NCBI RefSeq assembly: GCF_023169965.1 | Contig: NZ_AP025592.1 | Location: 2,604,001 to 2,668,000 of the forward strand | DNA: 64,000 bases | Source: Anaeromyxobacter paludicola | GTDB lineage: Bacteria > Myxococcota > Myxococcia > Myxococcales > Anaeromyxobacteraceae | Reading direction: 5' to 3' | Shown: positions 9,261-17,539 of the stretch, one piece after another | Layout: each line of letters opens with the position of its first letter | How positions within the stretch are numbered: the stretch's first letter is position 1 | Notes under the pieces: model-generated | What the model was told of the DNA's origin: nothing | Seen by the model: the letters and a program-made list of their open reading frames with translations, nothing else | Databases searched by the model: none | Translations under genes and position numbers: made by a program

Positions 9261-9276
9261 AGCGAGAAGCGTGCCA
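9261..9276 (-). promoter_or_regulatory. sigma-54-like promoter of urtA
   Basis: Read on the minus strand the sequence is TGGCACGCTTCTCGCT. The -24 element TGGCACG is perfect and GC occupies the -12 position with correct GG-N10-GC spacing; the -12 box is TCGCT instead of TTGCT/A. The expected start site is near 9250, giving a 5' UTR of about 53 nt. Sigma-54 control through NtrC is usual for urea and other nitrogen-source transporters. Confidence 0.6.
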
Positions 9277-9446
9277 GGGCGCGCGCGACGCGGCCCGCGC
9301 GGGCTGCACCGCCTCCGGGCCCGCCCTGCGCGCGTTTTTCGAGCAGCCCCCGCGCCGCGGTCCGCTCCGCGCGGGGCTCCGGCGCTGCCTCGCGGCGCAG
9401 CAACGCGCTGCGCGGGAAGCGGGCACTTCGCGGAGACGGCGCTGGC

Positions 9447-10940
9447 TCAGTCGCGCCGGAAGGCCTTCACGCCGCCGTCCACGCCGACGTAGATGCGCCC
9501 CTTCGCCAGGATGGGGCTCTGGAACCGGCGCACCTTCCCGAGCGCGTCGCCCGGCCCGCCGCCCGCGTACACCACCGCGCCGGTGTCGCCGTCGAAGCCG
9601 TGCAGCCGCTCGTCCCCCTCGGCGCCCACGCTCCAGACGATCGCCTCGCCGCCGCCGCCGGTGGTGGTGACCATGGGCGAGCCCTTGCCGCCCTGGCGCG
9701 CGCACCAGGCCACCCGCGCCGTGGGCGGCGCGCCCGGCACGAGCCGGATGGCGGTGAGGTCGGCCTCCTCGGGGCAGCCCTTCCCCTGGCCCCGGAACGC
9801 GACGTAGGTCCCCTTCGCGGTGGCGTAGGCGGCGGCCGCGTTGATGATGAGGTCGTCGGCCACCGGCACCGCCGCGAGCTGGCCGCCGACGCCGCCGAGC
9901 CGCGCGCGGTCGAGCAGGTACGCCTTGCCGTCCTTGCCGAGCGCCACCACCAGCTTCGACGGCGTGGCGCCGGGGAGATCCACCGGCAGGGGCGCGGTGC
10001 CGCCCAGGTCCACGTCGCCCTCGTCGAGCTCCTTCCAGTTGGCCGGGGCGAAGTGGTCGGGCGCGGCCCCGGCGAGCGGCGCGCCGGCCTGGAAGCGCAG
10101 CACCGCGTCGCCGCCCCCCCAGGTCGTCGCGCCGAAGCTGTTGCCGGTCGCGGCGAAGAGCTGGCCGTCGGCCGCCGAGAGGCCGCCCGGCGCCCAGATC
10201 CCGGCCCCGCGCGCCGGCGTCCGGTACGCCGTCGCGGCGGCGGGGTCCCGCAGCGGGATGGCGAAGACGAAGCCGTGGTAGTCCCCGCAGTCGCCGAAGT
10301 GTCCGCCGAAGGGGACGTAGAGCGTCCCCGCCGCGAGCGCGAGCGCGCCGCGCTGGTTCTGGACCGCGGCGTCGAAGGAGAGCCCGCGGCGGCGCGCCAA
10401 CCCGGCCACGTCGAGCGGCCAGCCCGGGCGGACGGCGCCGTCGTCGAGGCCGAGCGCGAACACCTGGTGCACCTTGGTCGCGCCGCCGTCCGGCATCGTC
10501 AGCGCGTCGAGGTAGAGGGTGCGGCTCGCGGGGTCGATGACGGGCGTGCCGGTGACGCCGAGCGGGTCGATGTTGCCGCACGGGAGCCTGGCGCGCGCCA
10601 CCGGGGCCCCGAGCGTGCGCCGCCAGATCGCCGCCCCGCTGCGCGCGTCGAAGGCGGCCACCTCGTTCCGCTCGCTCGCGGCGACGACGAGGTCCGGACC
10701 GCCGCGCACGCCCGGCGCGTAGAGCGGCTGGGCGTAGACGGCCCCGGGGAGCCGGGCGTCGAACGCGGGATCGAGGTGGTAGCCCTTCGCGGCGGCGCGG
10801 GTCAGCGCGGGATCCACGTAGACGCCGGCGCGCGAGGGATCCCCATGATGCTCGAGGGCGGCGGTGGTGGGCGCCTCCGCGGCCGCCACCTGGAGCGCGG
10901 CGGCGCAGGCGAGGAGCGCGCGGCCGGCGCGGCGGCGCAC
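9447..10940 (-). CDS. secreted PQQ-like beta-propeller protein
   Basis: 497 residues with a signal peptide (ALLACAAALQVAAAEA). Repeated blades such as DLVVAASERNEVAAFDARSGAAIWRRTLG, TGTPVIDPASRTLYLDAL, GQLFAATGNSFG and IYVGVDGGVKAF are typical of pyrroloquinoline-quinone-type beta-propellers. The region GTPVIDPASRTLY and the many Trp/Gly turns fit an eight-blade fold. I do not see clear PQQ-binding catalytic residues, so an enzymatic role is open; it may be a scaffold or an outer-membrane assembly factor. It is followed on the same strand by the ABC operon but separated by more than 200 bp. The substrate is unknown. Confidence 0.75.
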   Translation of the reverse strand: MRRRAGRALLACAAALQVAAAEAPTTAALEHHGDPSRAGVYVDPALTRAAAKGYHLDPAFDARLPGAVYAQPLYAPGVRGGPDLVVAASERNEVAAFDARSGAAIWRRTLGAPVARARLPCGNIDPLGVTGTPVIDPASRTLYLDALTMPDGGATKVHQVFALGLDDGAVRPGWPLDVAGLARRRGLSFDAAVQNQRGALALAAGTLYVPFGGHFGDCGDYHGFVFAIPLRDPAAATAYRTPARGAGIWAPGGLSAADGQLFAATGNSFGATTWGGGDAVLRFQAGAPLAGAAPDHFAPANWKELDEGDVDLGGTAPLPVDLPGATPSKLVVALGKDGKAYLLDRARLGGVGGQLAAVPVADDLIINAAAAYATAKGTYVAFRGQGKGCPEEADLTAIRLVPGAPPTARVAWCARQGGKGSPMVTTTGGGGEAIVWSVGAEGDERLHGFDGDTGAVVYAGGGPGDALGKVRRFQSPILAKGRIYVGVDGGVKAFRRD

Positions 10941-10949
10941 GGCCGCTCC

Positions 10950-11150
10950 CTACCCCGGGTCCCAGGCGCGCAGGAGGAACTCGGTCTCGGCCGGGGTGAG
11001 GTCGAACCGGAGCGAGGCCTCGCCGATCAGCTTGAGGCGCGGCGCCGCGGGGTCCTCCCGGCGCCGCTCGCTCAGCCAGAGGAGCATGCTCCGCATCGCC
11101 TGGCCGCGCGGCAGGAGCTCGCTGCGGACCTCTCCGGTTCCGTCCGTCAT
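10950..11150 (-). CDS. small hypothetical protein
   Basis: 66 residues from ATG 11150: basic amphipathic helix (RSMLLWLSERRREDPAAPRLKLIGEAS) followed by an acidic C-terminal segment RFDLTPAETEFLLRAW. No signal peptide or membrane segment. It ends just before the start of the beta-propeller gene on the same strand and may be its small upstream partner. Codon bias is consistent with coding. I do not recognise a family; small proteins of this style occur in Anaeromyxobacter, but that is recollection. Confidence 0.5.
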   Translation of the reverse strand: MTDGTGEVRSELLPRGQAMRSMLLWLSERRREDPAAPRLKLIGEASLRFDLTPAETEFLLRAWDPG

Positions 11151-11223
11151 GGTCCGCTCATAATCGGTGAAGCGCGGGGCCGCAGGGCGCGGCCGCATGG
11201 GGCGCCTGGCCGCCCCTCCCCTG

Positions 11224-11387
11224 CCCTCCCCACCGCGGTGGGGAGGGAGTGCCATGAGGCGCTCGCGGGGACTGCCCCCCCGCGCCCCTCTTCCCTCTCC
11301 CGCGAGGCGGGGGAGGGTGCCGCGAGGCGCTCGCGGAGGCTGCTCCCCCTGCGCCCCTCTTCCCCTCTCCCGCGAAGCGGGGGAGGG
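11224..11387. repeat. three tandem GC-rich hairpin repeats
   Basis: Three palindromes follow each other: 11224-11247 (perfect 12-bp arms around CCGCGG), 11293-11317 (arms CCCTCTCCCGC/CGGGGGAGGG) and 11362-11387 (arms CCCCTCTCCCGC/GCGGGGGAGGG). The spacers between them are also related (GCGAGGCGCTCGCGG), giving a tandem unit of about 70 bp. The array sits in the 256-bp gap between ispG and the small protein gene and resembles the single hairpin at 7855-7912. It looks like a mobile intergenic repeat family with transcription-terminating or mRNA-stabilising potential. Confidence 0.6.
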
Positions 11388-11406
11388 ACAGGGAGGGGGG
11401 CCCGGC

Positions 11407-12516
11407 CTACTTGTTCTCCCGCGCCGCCGCGATCGCCTCGGCCTCGGTCACGAGCGCGTCCTCGAGCTCCTCGGCCTTCATGCGCTTCACCACCGCGCCG
11501 CCCTTGAACAGCAGGCCGACGCCGCCGTGGCCGAAGGCGATGCCCACGTCGGCGGCGCGCGCCTCGCCGGGGCCGTTCACCTCGCACCCCATCACGGCCA
11601 CGTTCACCTCGCCCTTGAGGTGGCTGAGCCGGGTCTCGACGCGCTCGGCGATCGGGATCATCCCGACCGAGCAGCGGCCGCAGGTGGGGCAGGCGGTGAG
11701 CGTGGCGCCGCCGAACTTGAGCCCCATGGCCTTGAGCAGGATGCGGGCGACCTTCACCTCCTCCACCGGGTCGGCCGCGAGCGACACGCGGATGGTGTCG
11801 CCGATGCCGTCGGCGAGGAGGATGCCGATGCCGGCGGCGCTCTTCACGGTGCCGGCGATGAGCGTGCCCGCCTCGGTGATGCCGAGGTGCAAGGGGTAGT
11901 CGAAGCGCGAGGCGAAGAGCCGGTTCGCCTGCACCGTCATGGCGATGTCGTGCGCCTTCAGGGAGACCTTGATCTCGCGGTAGCCCAGGTCCTCGAGGAT
12001 GCGGATGTGGCGCTCGGCGCTCTCCACCATGCCCTCGGCGGTGGGCCAGCCGTGCTTCTCGACGATGTCCTCCTCGAGCGAGCCCGCGTTCACGCCGATG
12101 CGGATGGGGACCTGCCGCTCCGCCGCCACCTTCACCACCTCGCGCACGCGCTCGGCCGAGCCGATGTTGCCCGGGTTGAGGCGGATGCAGTGCATGCCGG
12201 CGTCGAGCGCCTTGAGCGCGAGCCGGTAGTCGAAGTGGATGTCGGCCACGAGCGGGATGGGCGAGCCCTTCACGATCGTCGCGAGCGCCGCCGCCGCCTC
12301 CTGGTTGGGCACCGCGAGCCGCACCACGTCCGCGCCCGCCTCGGCGAGGGCGCGGACCTGCGCCAGCGTCGCGACCGGGTCGGCCGTCTCGGTGGTGGTC
12401 ATCGACTGCACCGCCACCGGCGCGCCGCCGCCGATCGGGACCGAGCCGACCCGCACCTGGCGGGTCTGGCGGCGCTGCGAGATGGCGGGAAGCTGCTGGT
12501 GATCGTAGGCGCCCAC
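11407..12516 (-). CDS. ispG: 4-hydroxy-3-methylbut-2-en-1-yl diphosphate synthase (IspG/GcpE)
   Basis: 369 residues, full length. The N-terminus VGSVPIGGGAPVAVQSMTTTETADP and the TIM-barrel motifs LVADIHFDYRLAL and LNPGNIG are characteristic. The C-terminal [4Fe-4S] ligands are present: two Cys in CPTCGRC and one in MGCEVNGPGEA. IspG converts methylerythritol cyclodiphosphate to HMBPP in the non-mevalonate isoprenoid pathway in the cytoplasm. Single gene, with hairpin repeats downstream. Confidence 0.97.
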   Translation of the reverse strand: MGAYDHQQLPAISQRRQTRQVRVGSVPIGGGAPVAVQSMTTTETADPVATLAQVRALAEAGADVVRLAVPNQEAAAALATIVKGSPIPLVADIHFDYRLALKALDAGMHCIRLNPGNIGSAERVREVVKVAAERQVPIRIGVNAGSLEEDIVEKHGWPTAEGMVESAERHIRILEDLGYREIKVSLKAHDIAMTVQANRLFASRFDYPLHLGITEAGTLIAGTVKSAAGIGILLADGIGDTIRVSLAADPVEEVKVARILLKAMGLKFGGATLTACPTCGRCSVGMIPIAERVETRLSHLKGEVNVAVMGCEVNGPGEARAADVGIAFGHGGVGLLFKGGAVVKRMKAEELEDALVTEAEAIAAARENK

Positions 12517-12590
12517 GAGGATTCCTCGATTGTTGTGGGAGGGGACCGCCCGTAGCTAACGCGCGGTCCCCCTCCTCGCCAGCCGGACGG

Positions 12591-13658
12591 CTACTTCGCC
12601 TTCAGCTCCGAGTCGATGATCGTCTTGAAGCTCTCGTAGGGGAGCGCCCCCGAGAGGAGCATGCCGTTCACGAAGAACGCCGGGGTGCCGCTCACGCCGG
12701 CCTGCTCGCCCGCCTTCTTGCTCTCGGCGACCTCCTTGGCCTTCTCGCCGGAGTCGAGGCACTTGTCGAACTTGCCCTGGTCGAGCTTGAGCTCGCCCGC
12801 GGCCTTCTTGAGCGCGGCGACGTCGAGCGACTCCTGCTGCCCGAAGAGCTTGTCGTGCATCTCCCAGTACTTGCCCTGGTCGGCGGCGCAGTTGGCGGCC
12901 TCGGCGGCCTTCTGGGCCTTGTCGTGGAAGGGCAGCGGGTAGTCGCGGTACACGAGCCGCACCTTGTCGCCGTACTCGGCGAGCACCTGCTTCACCGTGC
13001 CCTCGGCCTTGCTGCAGTAGGGGCACTGGTAGTCGCTGAACTCGACGATGGTGATCGGCGCGCCCTGCGGGCCCTTGCTCGGGCCGACCGCCGCCACCTC
13101 CACCCGCGCCGGCTTGTACGGCGGGAGCAGCACCTCCACCTTGGCGTCGGCGCGGAGCTTGTCGTAGTAGCGCTTCAGGACCTCCTGCTGCTTCTGCTGC
13201 ATGAGGTACTGCTCGATCTGCGGCTTGACCTGCGCGAACTCGGGCAGCGCCTGCCCGGCCGCCTTGGCCTGGTCGTAGACCTTCTTGAGCTCGGCCTCGG
13301 TGGGCGGCGTGAGCTGCGAGGAGAGCTCCTTGCGCAGGAACTCCTCGGGCGCCATCCCGGCCGCCTTGGCCTTCTCCTCGACCAGCTTCTTGTTCACGAT
13401 CGAGTCGAGGCCGGCCTTGCGCAGCTTGTAGAGCTGCTCCTGGTGCTCGGCCTCCATCCGGCGCTCCTCCGGCTTCACCAGCTCCTGGAGGTCTCCGGCG
13501 GTGACGGTGGTGCCGTTCCACTTGGCCACGGGCGCCTTCGGATCGAGCTCCGGCTGGCCGGTGCTCTGGACGGTCTTGGCGGGGGCGGTCGCCGCCGGCG
13601 TCTTGGCAGGTGACTGGCAAGCCGCCGAGAGGGCGAGGACTGCGAAGAGGGCGCGCAT
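12591..13658 (-). CDS. lipoprotein with SurA-like helical region and DsbA-type thioredoxin domain
   Basis: 355 residues. The lipobox LALSAAC (Cys14) predicts a lipoprotein. Residues about 60-185 resemble the N-terminal chaperone region of SurA/PpiC proteins: LVKPEERRMEAEHQEQ..., DSIVNKKLVEEKAKA, ELSSQLTPPTEAELKKVYDQ. Residues about 190-355 are a DsbA/DSBA-like thioredoxin fold with the active site CPYC (212-215) and cis-Pro loop GVSGTPAFFVNG. I took ATG 13658 rather than an earlier in-frame ATG because it directly precedes the signal peptide. Likely role: disulphide formation or isomerisation in the periplasm, possibly on the abundant cytochromes and disulphide-bearing lipoproteins of this organism. 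The latter is inference. Confidence 0.85.
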   Translation of the reverse strand: MRALFAVLALSAACQSPAKTPAATAPAKTVQSTGQPELDPKAPVAKWNGTTVTAGDLQELVKPEERRMEAEHQEQLYKLRKAGLDSIVNKKLVEEKAKAAGMAPEEFLRKELSSQLTPPTEAELKKVYDQAKAAGQALPEFAQVKPQIEQYLMQQKQQEVLKRYYDKLRADAKVEVLLPPYKPARVEVAAVGPSKGPQGAPITIVEFSDYQCPYCSKAEGTVKQVLAEYGDKVRLVYRDYPLPFHDKAQKAAEAANCAADQGKYWEMHDKLFGQQESLDVAALKKAAGELKLDQGKFDKCLDSGEKAKEVAESKKAGEQAGVSGTPAFFVNGMLLSGALPYESFKTIIDSELKAK

Positions 13659-13907
13659 GTGTCTCGTTTCTCCCGAGGTTCGGGACGTGTAGGCAGGGCG
13701 GGGGATTCTTCCAGAAACAGCCGTTGACATAAAGGACTTCCCCGGAAGCAGGGGTTTCTCGCCACCCTGGTGCGCGACCCGGGGGCCGGGCGGCCCCGCC
13801 CCCCGGGTCGCCTAGCCACCTGGAAACAGGGCGGCGCCCGCGGCGCCCTCGTGGCACGGACGACGCAACCGGGCGGCTCGAACCTTTCCAGAGGGGCCAG
13901 AGGAGCG

Positions 13908-14858
13908 ATGAACGACACGGCGCGGGAGCCCGGCTTCGACCCGGTGCAGCTCACGGTGCGGCTCATGCGGCTGCTCACCTCGCCCGTCTACCGCCCACCC
14001 ATGCTGCCGGGCGTGGCGATCGAGATCATGCAGCTGTCGCAGACCCCTGGCGTGAACTTCGACCAGGTGGTCGCGATCCTGGAGCGCGATCCGCTCCTCG
14101 CCGCCCGCGTCCTCTCCATCTCGCAGTCGGCGCTCTACACCTCCCGCAGCCCGATCACCTCGCTCAAGCAGGCGGTCGTCCGGCTCGGGATGGGCACCCT
14201 GCGCGATCTCGTCCTCGAGGCCGCGCTCAACATGCGCGTCTTCCGGGTGCCGGGGTTCGAGGCGCCGATGCAGCGGCTCGCCCACCACAGCACCGCCACC
14301 GCCTACCTGGCGCGCGCCATCTGCAGCCGCACCGCCATCCCCGCCGAGTACGCCTTCCTCTGCGGCCTGCTGCACGACGTCGGCATCGCCGCCGCGCTGC
14401 TCGCCCTCGCCGAGGACCGCGACAACCCCCGCGTCCCCTTCGACGTCGCCGCCCCGGTGCTGCACGGCGTGCACGAGGAGGCCTCCGGGCTCGTGACCCG
14501 GCTCTGGAACCTCCCGGCCGAGATCCAGAAGGTGGTGTCCAACCACCACCGGCCGCGCGTGGACGGGAAGCCACACCCGGTCGTCGCCGCGGTGCTGGTG
14601 GCCGGGAACCTCGCCTACGAGCTCGGCCTCGGCGTGGTGCCCTGCCCGCCGCGCGTGCTCGGCCCGCCGCCGTCCGCGCCGCTCCCGGTGCAGCTCGACG
14701 TGAGCGATCCCGACGTGGTGGCCGAGGCGCAGGAGCTGCTCCGGCTCGACGACGCCGCCCTCAACGCCGTCTGCGGCGAGGCGGTGGGGCTGTTCGAGCA
14801 GCTCGGCGTCCCGCTGCCCGCGCCGCGCGGCGCGCCGGGGCTCGCGGTCGCGCGCTAG
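13908..14858 (+). CDS. HDOD-domain signalling protein
   Basis: 316 residues. The HDOD domain spans roughly residues 20-215: LPGVAIEIMQLSQTPGVNFDQVVAILERDPLLAARVL, ITSLKQAVVRLGMGTLRDLVL, LAHHSTATAYLARAI and LCGLLHDVGIAAALLA. HDOD proteins are HD-like domains that often regulate motility or c-di-GMP output rather than hydrolyse nucleotides. The ATG at 13908 has AGAGGAG 4 nt upstream. It is divergent from the DsbA-like gene and upstream of trxB, but a 90-bp gap separates it from trxB. Confidence 0.85.
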   Translation: MNDTAREPGFDPVQLTVRLMRLLTSPVYRPPMLPGVAIEIMQLSQTPGVNFDQVVAILERDPLLAARVLSISQSALYTSRSPITSLKQAVVRLGMGTLRDLVLEAALNMRVFRVPGFEAPMQRLAHHSTATAYLARAICSRTAIPAEYAFLCGLLHDVGIAAALLALAEDRDNPRVPFDVAAPVLHGVHEEASGLVTRLWNLPAEIQKVVSNHHRPRVDGKPHPVVAAVLVAGNLAYELGLGVVPCPPRVLGPPPSAPLPVQLDVSDPDVVAEAQELLRLDDAALNAVCGEAVGLFEQLGVPLPAPRGAPGLAVAR

Positions 14859-14948
14859 GTCGCGGGCCGGAATCCCGCTGACACCGGCGCGCTCCCGCGC
14901 TAAAGGATCGGGCTTCGGACCGACCCCTTTTCCGCACCGGAGCACCCC

Positions 14949-15893
14949 ATGGCACAGCACGAGAGGCTCGTCATCATCGGCAGCGGCCCCGCCGGCTACA
15001 CCGCCGCGCTCTACGCCGCCCGCGCCAACCTCAAGCCGCTCCTGTTCGAGGGGCTCCAGCCCGGCGGCCAGCTCACCATCACGAGCGACGTCGAGAACTA
15101 CCCCGGCTTCCCCGAGGGCATCCTCGGGCCCGAGCTGATGGAGAAGATGAAGGGCCAGGCGGAGCGCTTCGGCACCCGCTTCGTGCTCGGCGAGGTGACG
15201 CGGGTGGACCTCAGCGCCCGCCCGTTCAAGGTGTGGCAGGACGACCAGCTCTACGAGGCCGAGGCGGTGATCGTCGCCACCGGCGCGTCGGCCAAGTGGC
15301 TCGGCATCCCGTCGGAGAAGCAGTACCAGGGCAAGGGCGTCTCGGCCTGCGCCACCTGCGACGGCTTCTTCTTCAAGGGCGTGGAGATCGCCGTGGTCGG
15401 CGGCGGCGACACCGCCGTGGAGGAGGCCACCTTCCTCACCAAGTACGCGAGCAAGGTGACCATCATCCACCGGCGCGACGCGCTGCGCGCCTCGAAGATC
15501 ATGGCCGACCGCGCCCGCGCCAACCCCAAGATCGCGTTCGAGTGGAACACGGTGGTCGACGAGGTGCTCGGCGACGGCCGGGGGGTCACCGGCCTGCGGC
15601 TCAAGAGCACGGTGGACGGCTCCACCCGCGAGCTCGCGGTGGGCGGGCTCTTCATGGGCATCGGGCACGAGCCGAACACCGCCATCTTCCGGGGGCAGCT
15701 CGAGATGAACGAGGTCGGCTACCTCGAGGTGCAGGCGCCCTCGAGCCACACCAGCGTGGCCGGCGTGTTCGCCGCAGGCGACGTCGCCGACCCGAGCTAC
15801 CGGCAGGCCATCTCCGCGGCCGGCTCCGGGTGCGTCGCGGCCATCGACGCCGAGCGCTGGCTCGGCGAGCACGCCACCGAGATCTGGGACTGA
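14949..15893 (+). CDS. trxB: thioredoxin-disulphide reductase
   Basis: 314 residues, full length. The FAD-binding motif is IIGSGPAGYTAALYAARA, the redox-active disulphide CATC is followed by DGFF, the NADPH-binding motif is VVGGGDTAVEEA, and the C-terminal FAD motif is GVFAAGDVADP. The enzyme reduces thioredoxin with NADPH in the cytoplasm. moaC follows after 59 bp on the same strand. Confidence 0.97.
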   Translation: MAQHERLVIIGSGPAGYTAALYAARANLKPLLFEGLQPGGQLTITSDVENYPGFPEGILGPELMEKMKGQAERFGTRFVLGEVTRVDLSARPFKVWQDDQLYEAEAVIVATGASAKWLGIPSEKQYQGKGVSACATCDGFFFKGVEIAVVGGGDTAVEEATFLTKYASKVTIIHRRDALRASKIMADRARANPKIAFEWNTVVDEVLGDGRGVTGLRLKSTVDGSTRELAVGGLFMGIGHEPNTAIFRGQLEMNEVGYLEVQAPSSHTSVAGVFAAGDVADPSYRQAISAAGSGCVAAIDAERWLGEHATEIWD

Positions 15894-15952
15894 TGGGGAT
15901 TGAGGGCGACCCCGAGCGCCCGCCCGCCATCCTTCCGCACCGGAGCCCACGC

Positions 15953-16405
15953 ATGAAGATGATCGACGTCGGCGAGAAGAAGAAGACGGAGCGCGTGGCC
16001 GTGGCCCGCGGCAAGGTGTCGATGAGCGACGCCACCGCGGGGATCGTGCGCCGCGGCGAGTCCGAGAAGGGGGACGTGCTCGCGGCCGCGCGGCTCGCCG
16101 GCATCATGGCCGCGAAGCGCACGCCCGACCTCGTCCCGCTCTGCCACCCCATCGCCCTCACCGGCGTGGACGTGCTCGCCGAGGTGAGGGACGGCGGGGT
16201 GGAGATCGAGGCCACCGTCCGGACCCGCGACCGGACCGGCGTGGAGATGGAGGCGCTCGCCGCCGTCTCCGCCGGTTGTCTCACCGTGTACGACATGCTC
16301 AAGCGGTACGAGCGCGGGATGCGCATCGAGGCGGTCGAGCTGCTCGAGAAGAAGGGCGGGCGCACGGGCCACTGGACGCGCGGGAAGCCCGCCCGGAAGC
16401 GCTAG
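15953..16405 (+). CDS. moaC: cyclic pyranopterin monophosphate synthase MoaC
   Basis: 150 residues, normal length. Typical MoaC motifs are present: ARGKVSMSDAT, KGDVLAAARLAGIMAAKRT, LCHPIALTGVDV, DRTGVEMEALAAVS and LTVYDMLK. The product carries out the second half of the first step in molybdenum-cofactor synthesis after MoaA. The ATG at 15953 was chosen because the conserved N-terminus begins there. No other moa gene is visible nearby. Confidence 0.96.
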   Translation: MKMIDVGEKKKTERVAVARGKVSMSDATAGIVRRGESEKGDVLAAARLAGIMAAKRTPDLVPLCHPIALTGVDVLAEVRDGGVEIEATVRTRDRTGVEMEALAAVSAGCLTVYDMLKRYERGMRIEAVELLEKKGGRTGHWTRGKPARKR

Positions 16406-16886
16406 CGCCCCGGCAGGAACCTTACCCGAGCGAGCCGGCGGTCCCGCCCGGCGCGGGTGGGGTGCGCCAAGTAACGGGTGTCCTGGGGCAATTGGCTAAT
16501 GCGACCTTGTCCGCGAAGGTAGGCAAACCGAACGCCCTGCCTCGCGTGACGTCGCGCGATTGCACAATCAGCACGCGGCATTCCGTGCCGCGGGATGCGC
16601 GCCGGTCCGACCGGCGCGACCGATCCCCCGCGCTGGCACTGCATTAGCAAATGCCCGTTTCGCCCGGGCGGAGAGGGGGACCGCGCTCTTCGGGGAGCGC
16701 GGTGGCCCGGGGCGGTCCCGGAGCGGGGGGCTCCGGTCCGACACCGTGGGACGACGTCGTCGGATCTGCGTCCGCCACCTACAGGCTCAATTGGCGATGA
16801 TCGAGTCCGTCCCGAAAGTAGAAATCGATTTGCAGGTCCGGCATATTGCTCCGGCCGATTTTGGCGGACCAGCGGGGTGGGGCGCG
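16406..16886. other. intergenic region with a sigma-54-like site and a hairpin
   Basis: About 480 bp without coding bias. TGGCACTGCATTAGCA at 16634-16649 has the -24 element TGGCAC, correct GG-N10-GC spacing and a -12 box TAGCA, so it may be a weak sigma-54 promoter for the HNH gene. A hairpin with 8-9 bp arms (ACCGCGCTC/GAGCGCGGT) lies at 16680-16703. The segment 16797-16886 stays open in frame with the HNH gene but has A/T-rich third positions, unlike the gene itself. Confidence 0.4.
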
Positions 16887-17531
16887 GTGACGGAGAAGGT
16901 GGACATCCGGACGGCGGCGGGGGTGGAGCTGCGGGCCATCCCCATGAGCCCCAGCCCCGACTACATGGCCGGCGCCGACGGTCGCATCTACTCGCGCCTG
17001 CGCCACAAGGGGTTCGGCCGCTGGAAGTACGTGGACTGGCACCCCGTCGGCCCGGGCCGCCGCGAGCGCAACCGCACCGTGGTGATCGACCACGGCGGGC
17101 GGAAGATCTCCCTGTCGCTCGCCCGCATCATCTGCACCGCCTTCCACGGCCCGCCGCCCAGCGAGGCGAGCCGGGTGCGCCACCTCGACGGCGACCTCGA
17201 CAACAACCGGGCCGAGAACCTCCAGTGGGGCACGCAGCAGGAGGCCTGGGCCGACGAGCACGGGCTGCGCCTCGCGCCCGGCGAGCGGCGGCGCGCGCAC
17301 CGGCTCTCGAAGGACGACCGGGCGCACCTGCGCTGGGCCGTGACCATGGGGCTCTGCAGCCAGCGCCAGGCCGCGCGCACCCTCGGCATCGCCCTCTCGA
17401 CCGTGCAGGCCATCCTGCACGAGTCCGCGCCGCAGGCGCGGGAAGCCGCCGTCGAGGAGGCCGCCGTCGAGGAGGCCGTCGACGGCGAGCAGCCCGGGAC
17501 CGACCTGCCCGACGACGAGTCGCAGCACTGA
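16887..17531 (+). CDS. HNH endonuclease-like protein with C-terminal helix-turn-helix
   Basis: 214 residues from GTG 16887. Central part matches the HNH_3 homing-type family: SPDYMAGADGRIYSR, RKISLSLARIICTAFHG, then VRHLDGDLDNNRAENLQWGT, with the H-N-N pattern of the beta-beta-alpha-metal fold. Residues about 135-180 (LSKDDRAHLRWAVTMGLCSQRQAARTLGIALSTVQAIL) form a helix-turn-helix like those used by homing endonucleases for DNA recognition. The tail is acidic with repeated AAVEEA. An ATG start at 16797 is possible, but codon bias begins only near 16887. It stands alone, with no intron or intein seen around it. Confidence 0.65.
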   Translation: MTEKVDIRTAAGVELRAIPMSPSPDYMAGADGRIYSRLRHKGFGRWKYVDWHPVGPGRRERNRTVVIDHGGRKISLSLARIICTAFHGPPPSEASRVRHLDGDLDNNRAENLQWGTQQEAWADEHGLRLAPGERRRAHRLSKDDRAHLRWAVTMGLCSQRQAARTLGIALSTVQAILHESAPQAREAAVEEAAVEEAVDGEQPGTDLPDDESQH

Positions 17532-17539
17532 GCGATCGG

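Noticed and set aside
6241-10581. Single reading frame that appears to fuse urtB with an upstream segment of more than 900 codons
   Set aside because: The upstream part overlaps urtA and the propeller gene in a shifted frame. The signal peptide of UrtB starts at 7827.
13724-13729. TTGACA as a -35 element between the DsbA-like and HDOD genes
   Set aside because: No -10-like sequence at 16-18 bp in this orientation; chance match.
16797-16886. N-terminal extension of the HNH protein from ATG 16797
   Set aside because: In-frame, but third positions are A/T-rich unlike the gene body and no family similarity is visible, so GTG 16887 is preferred.
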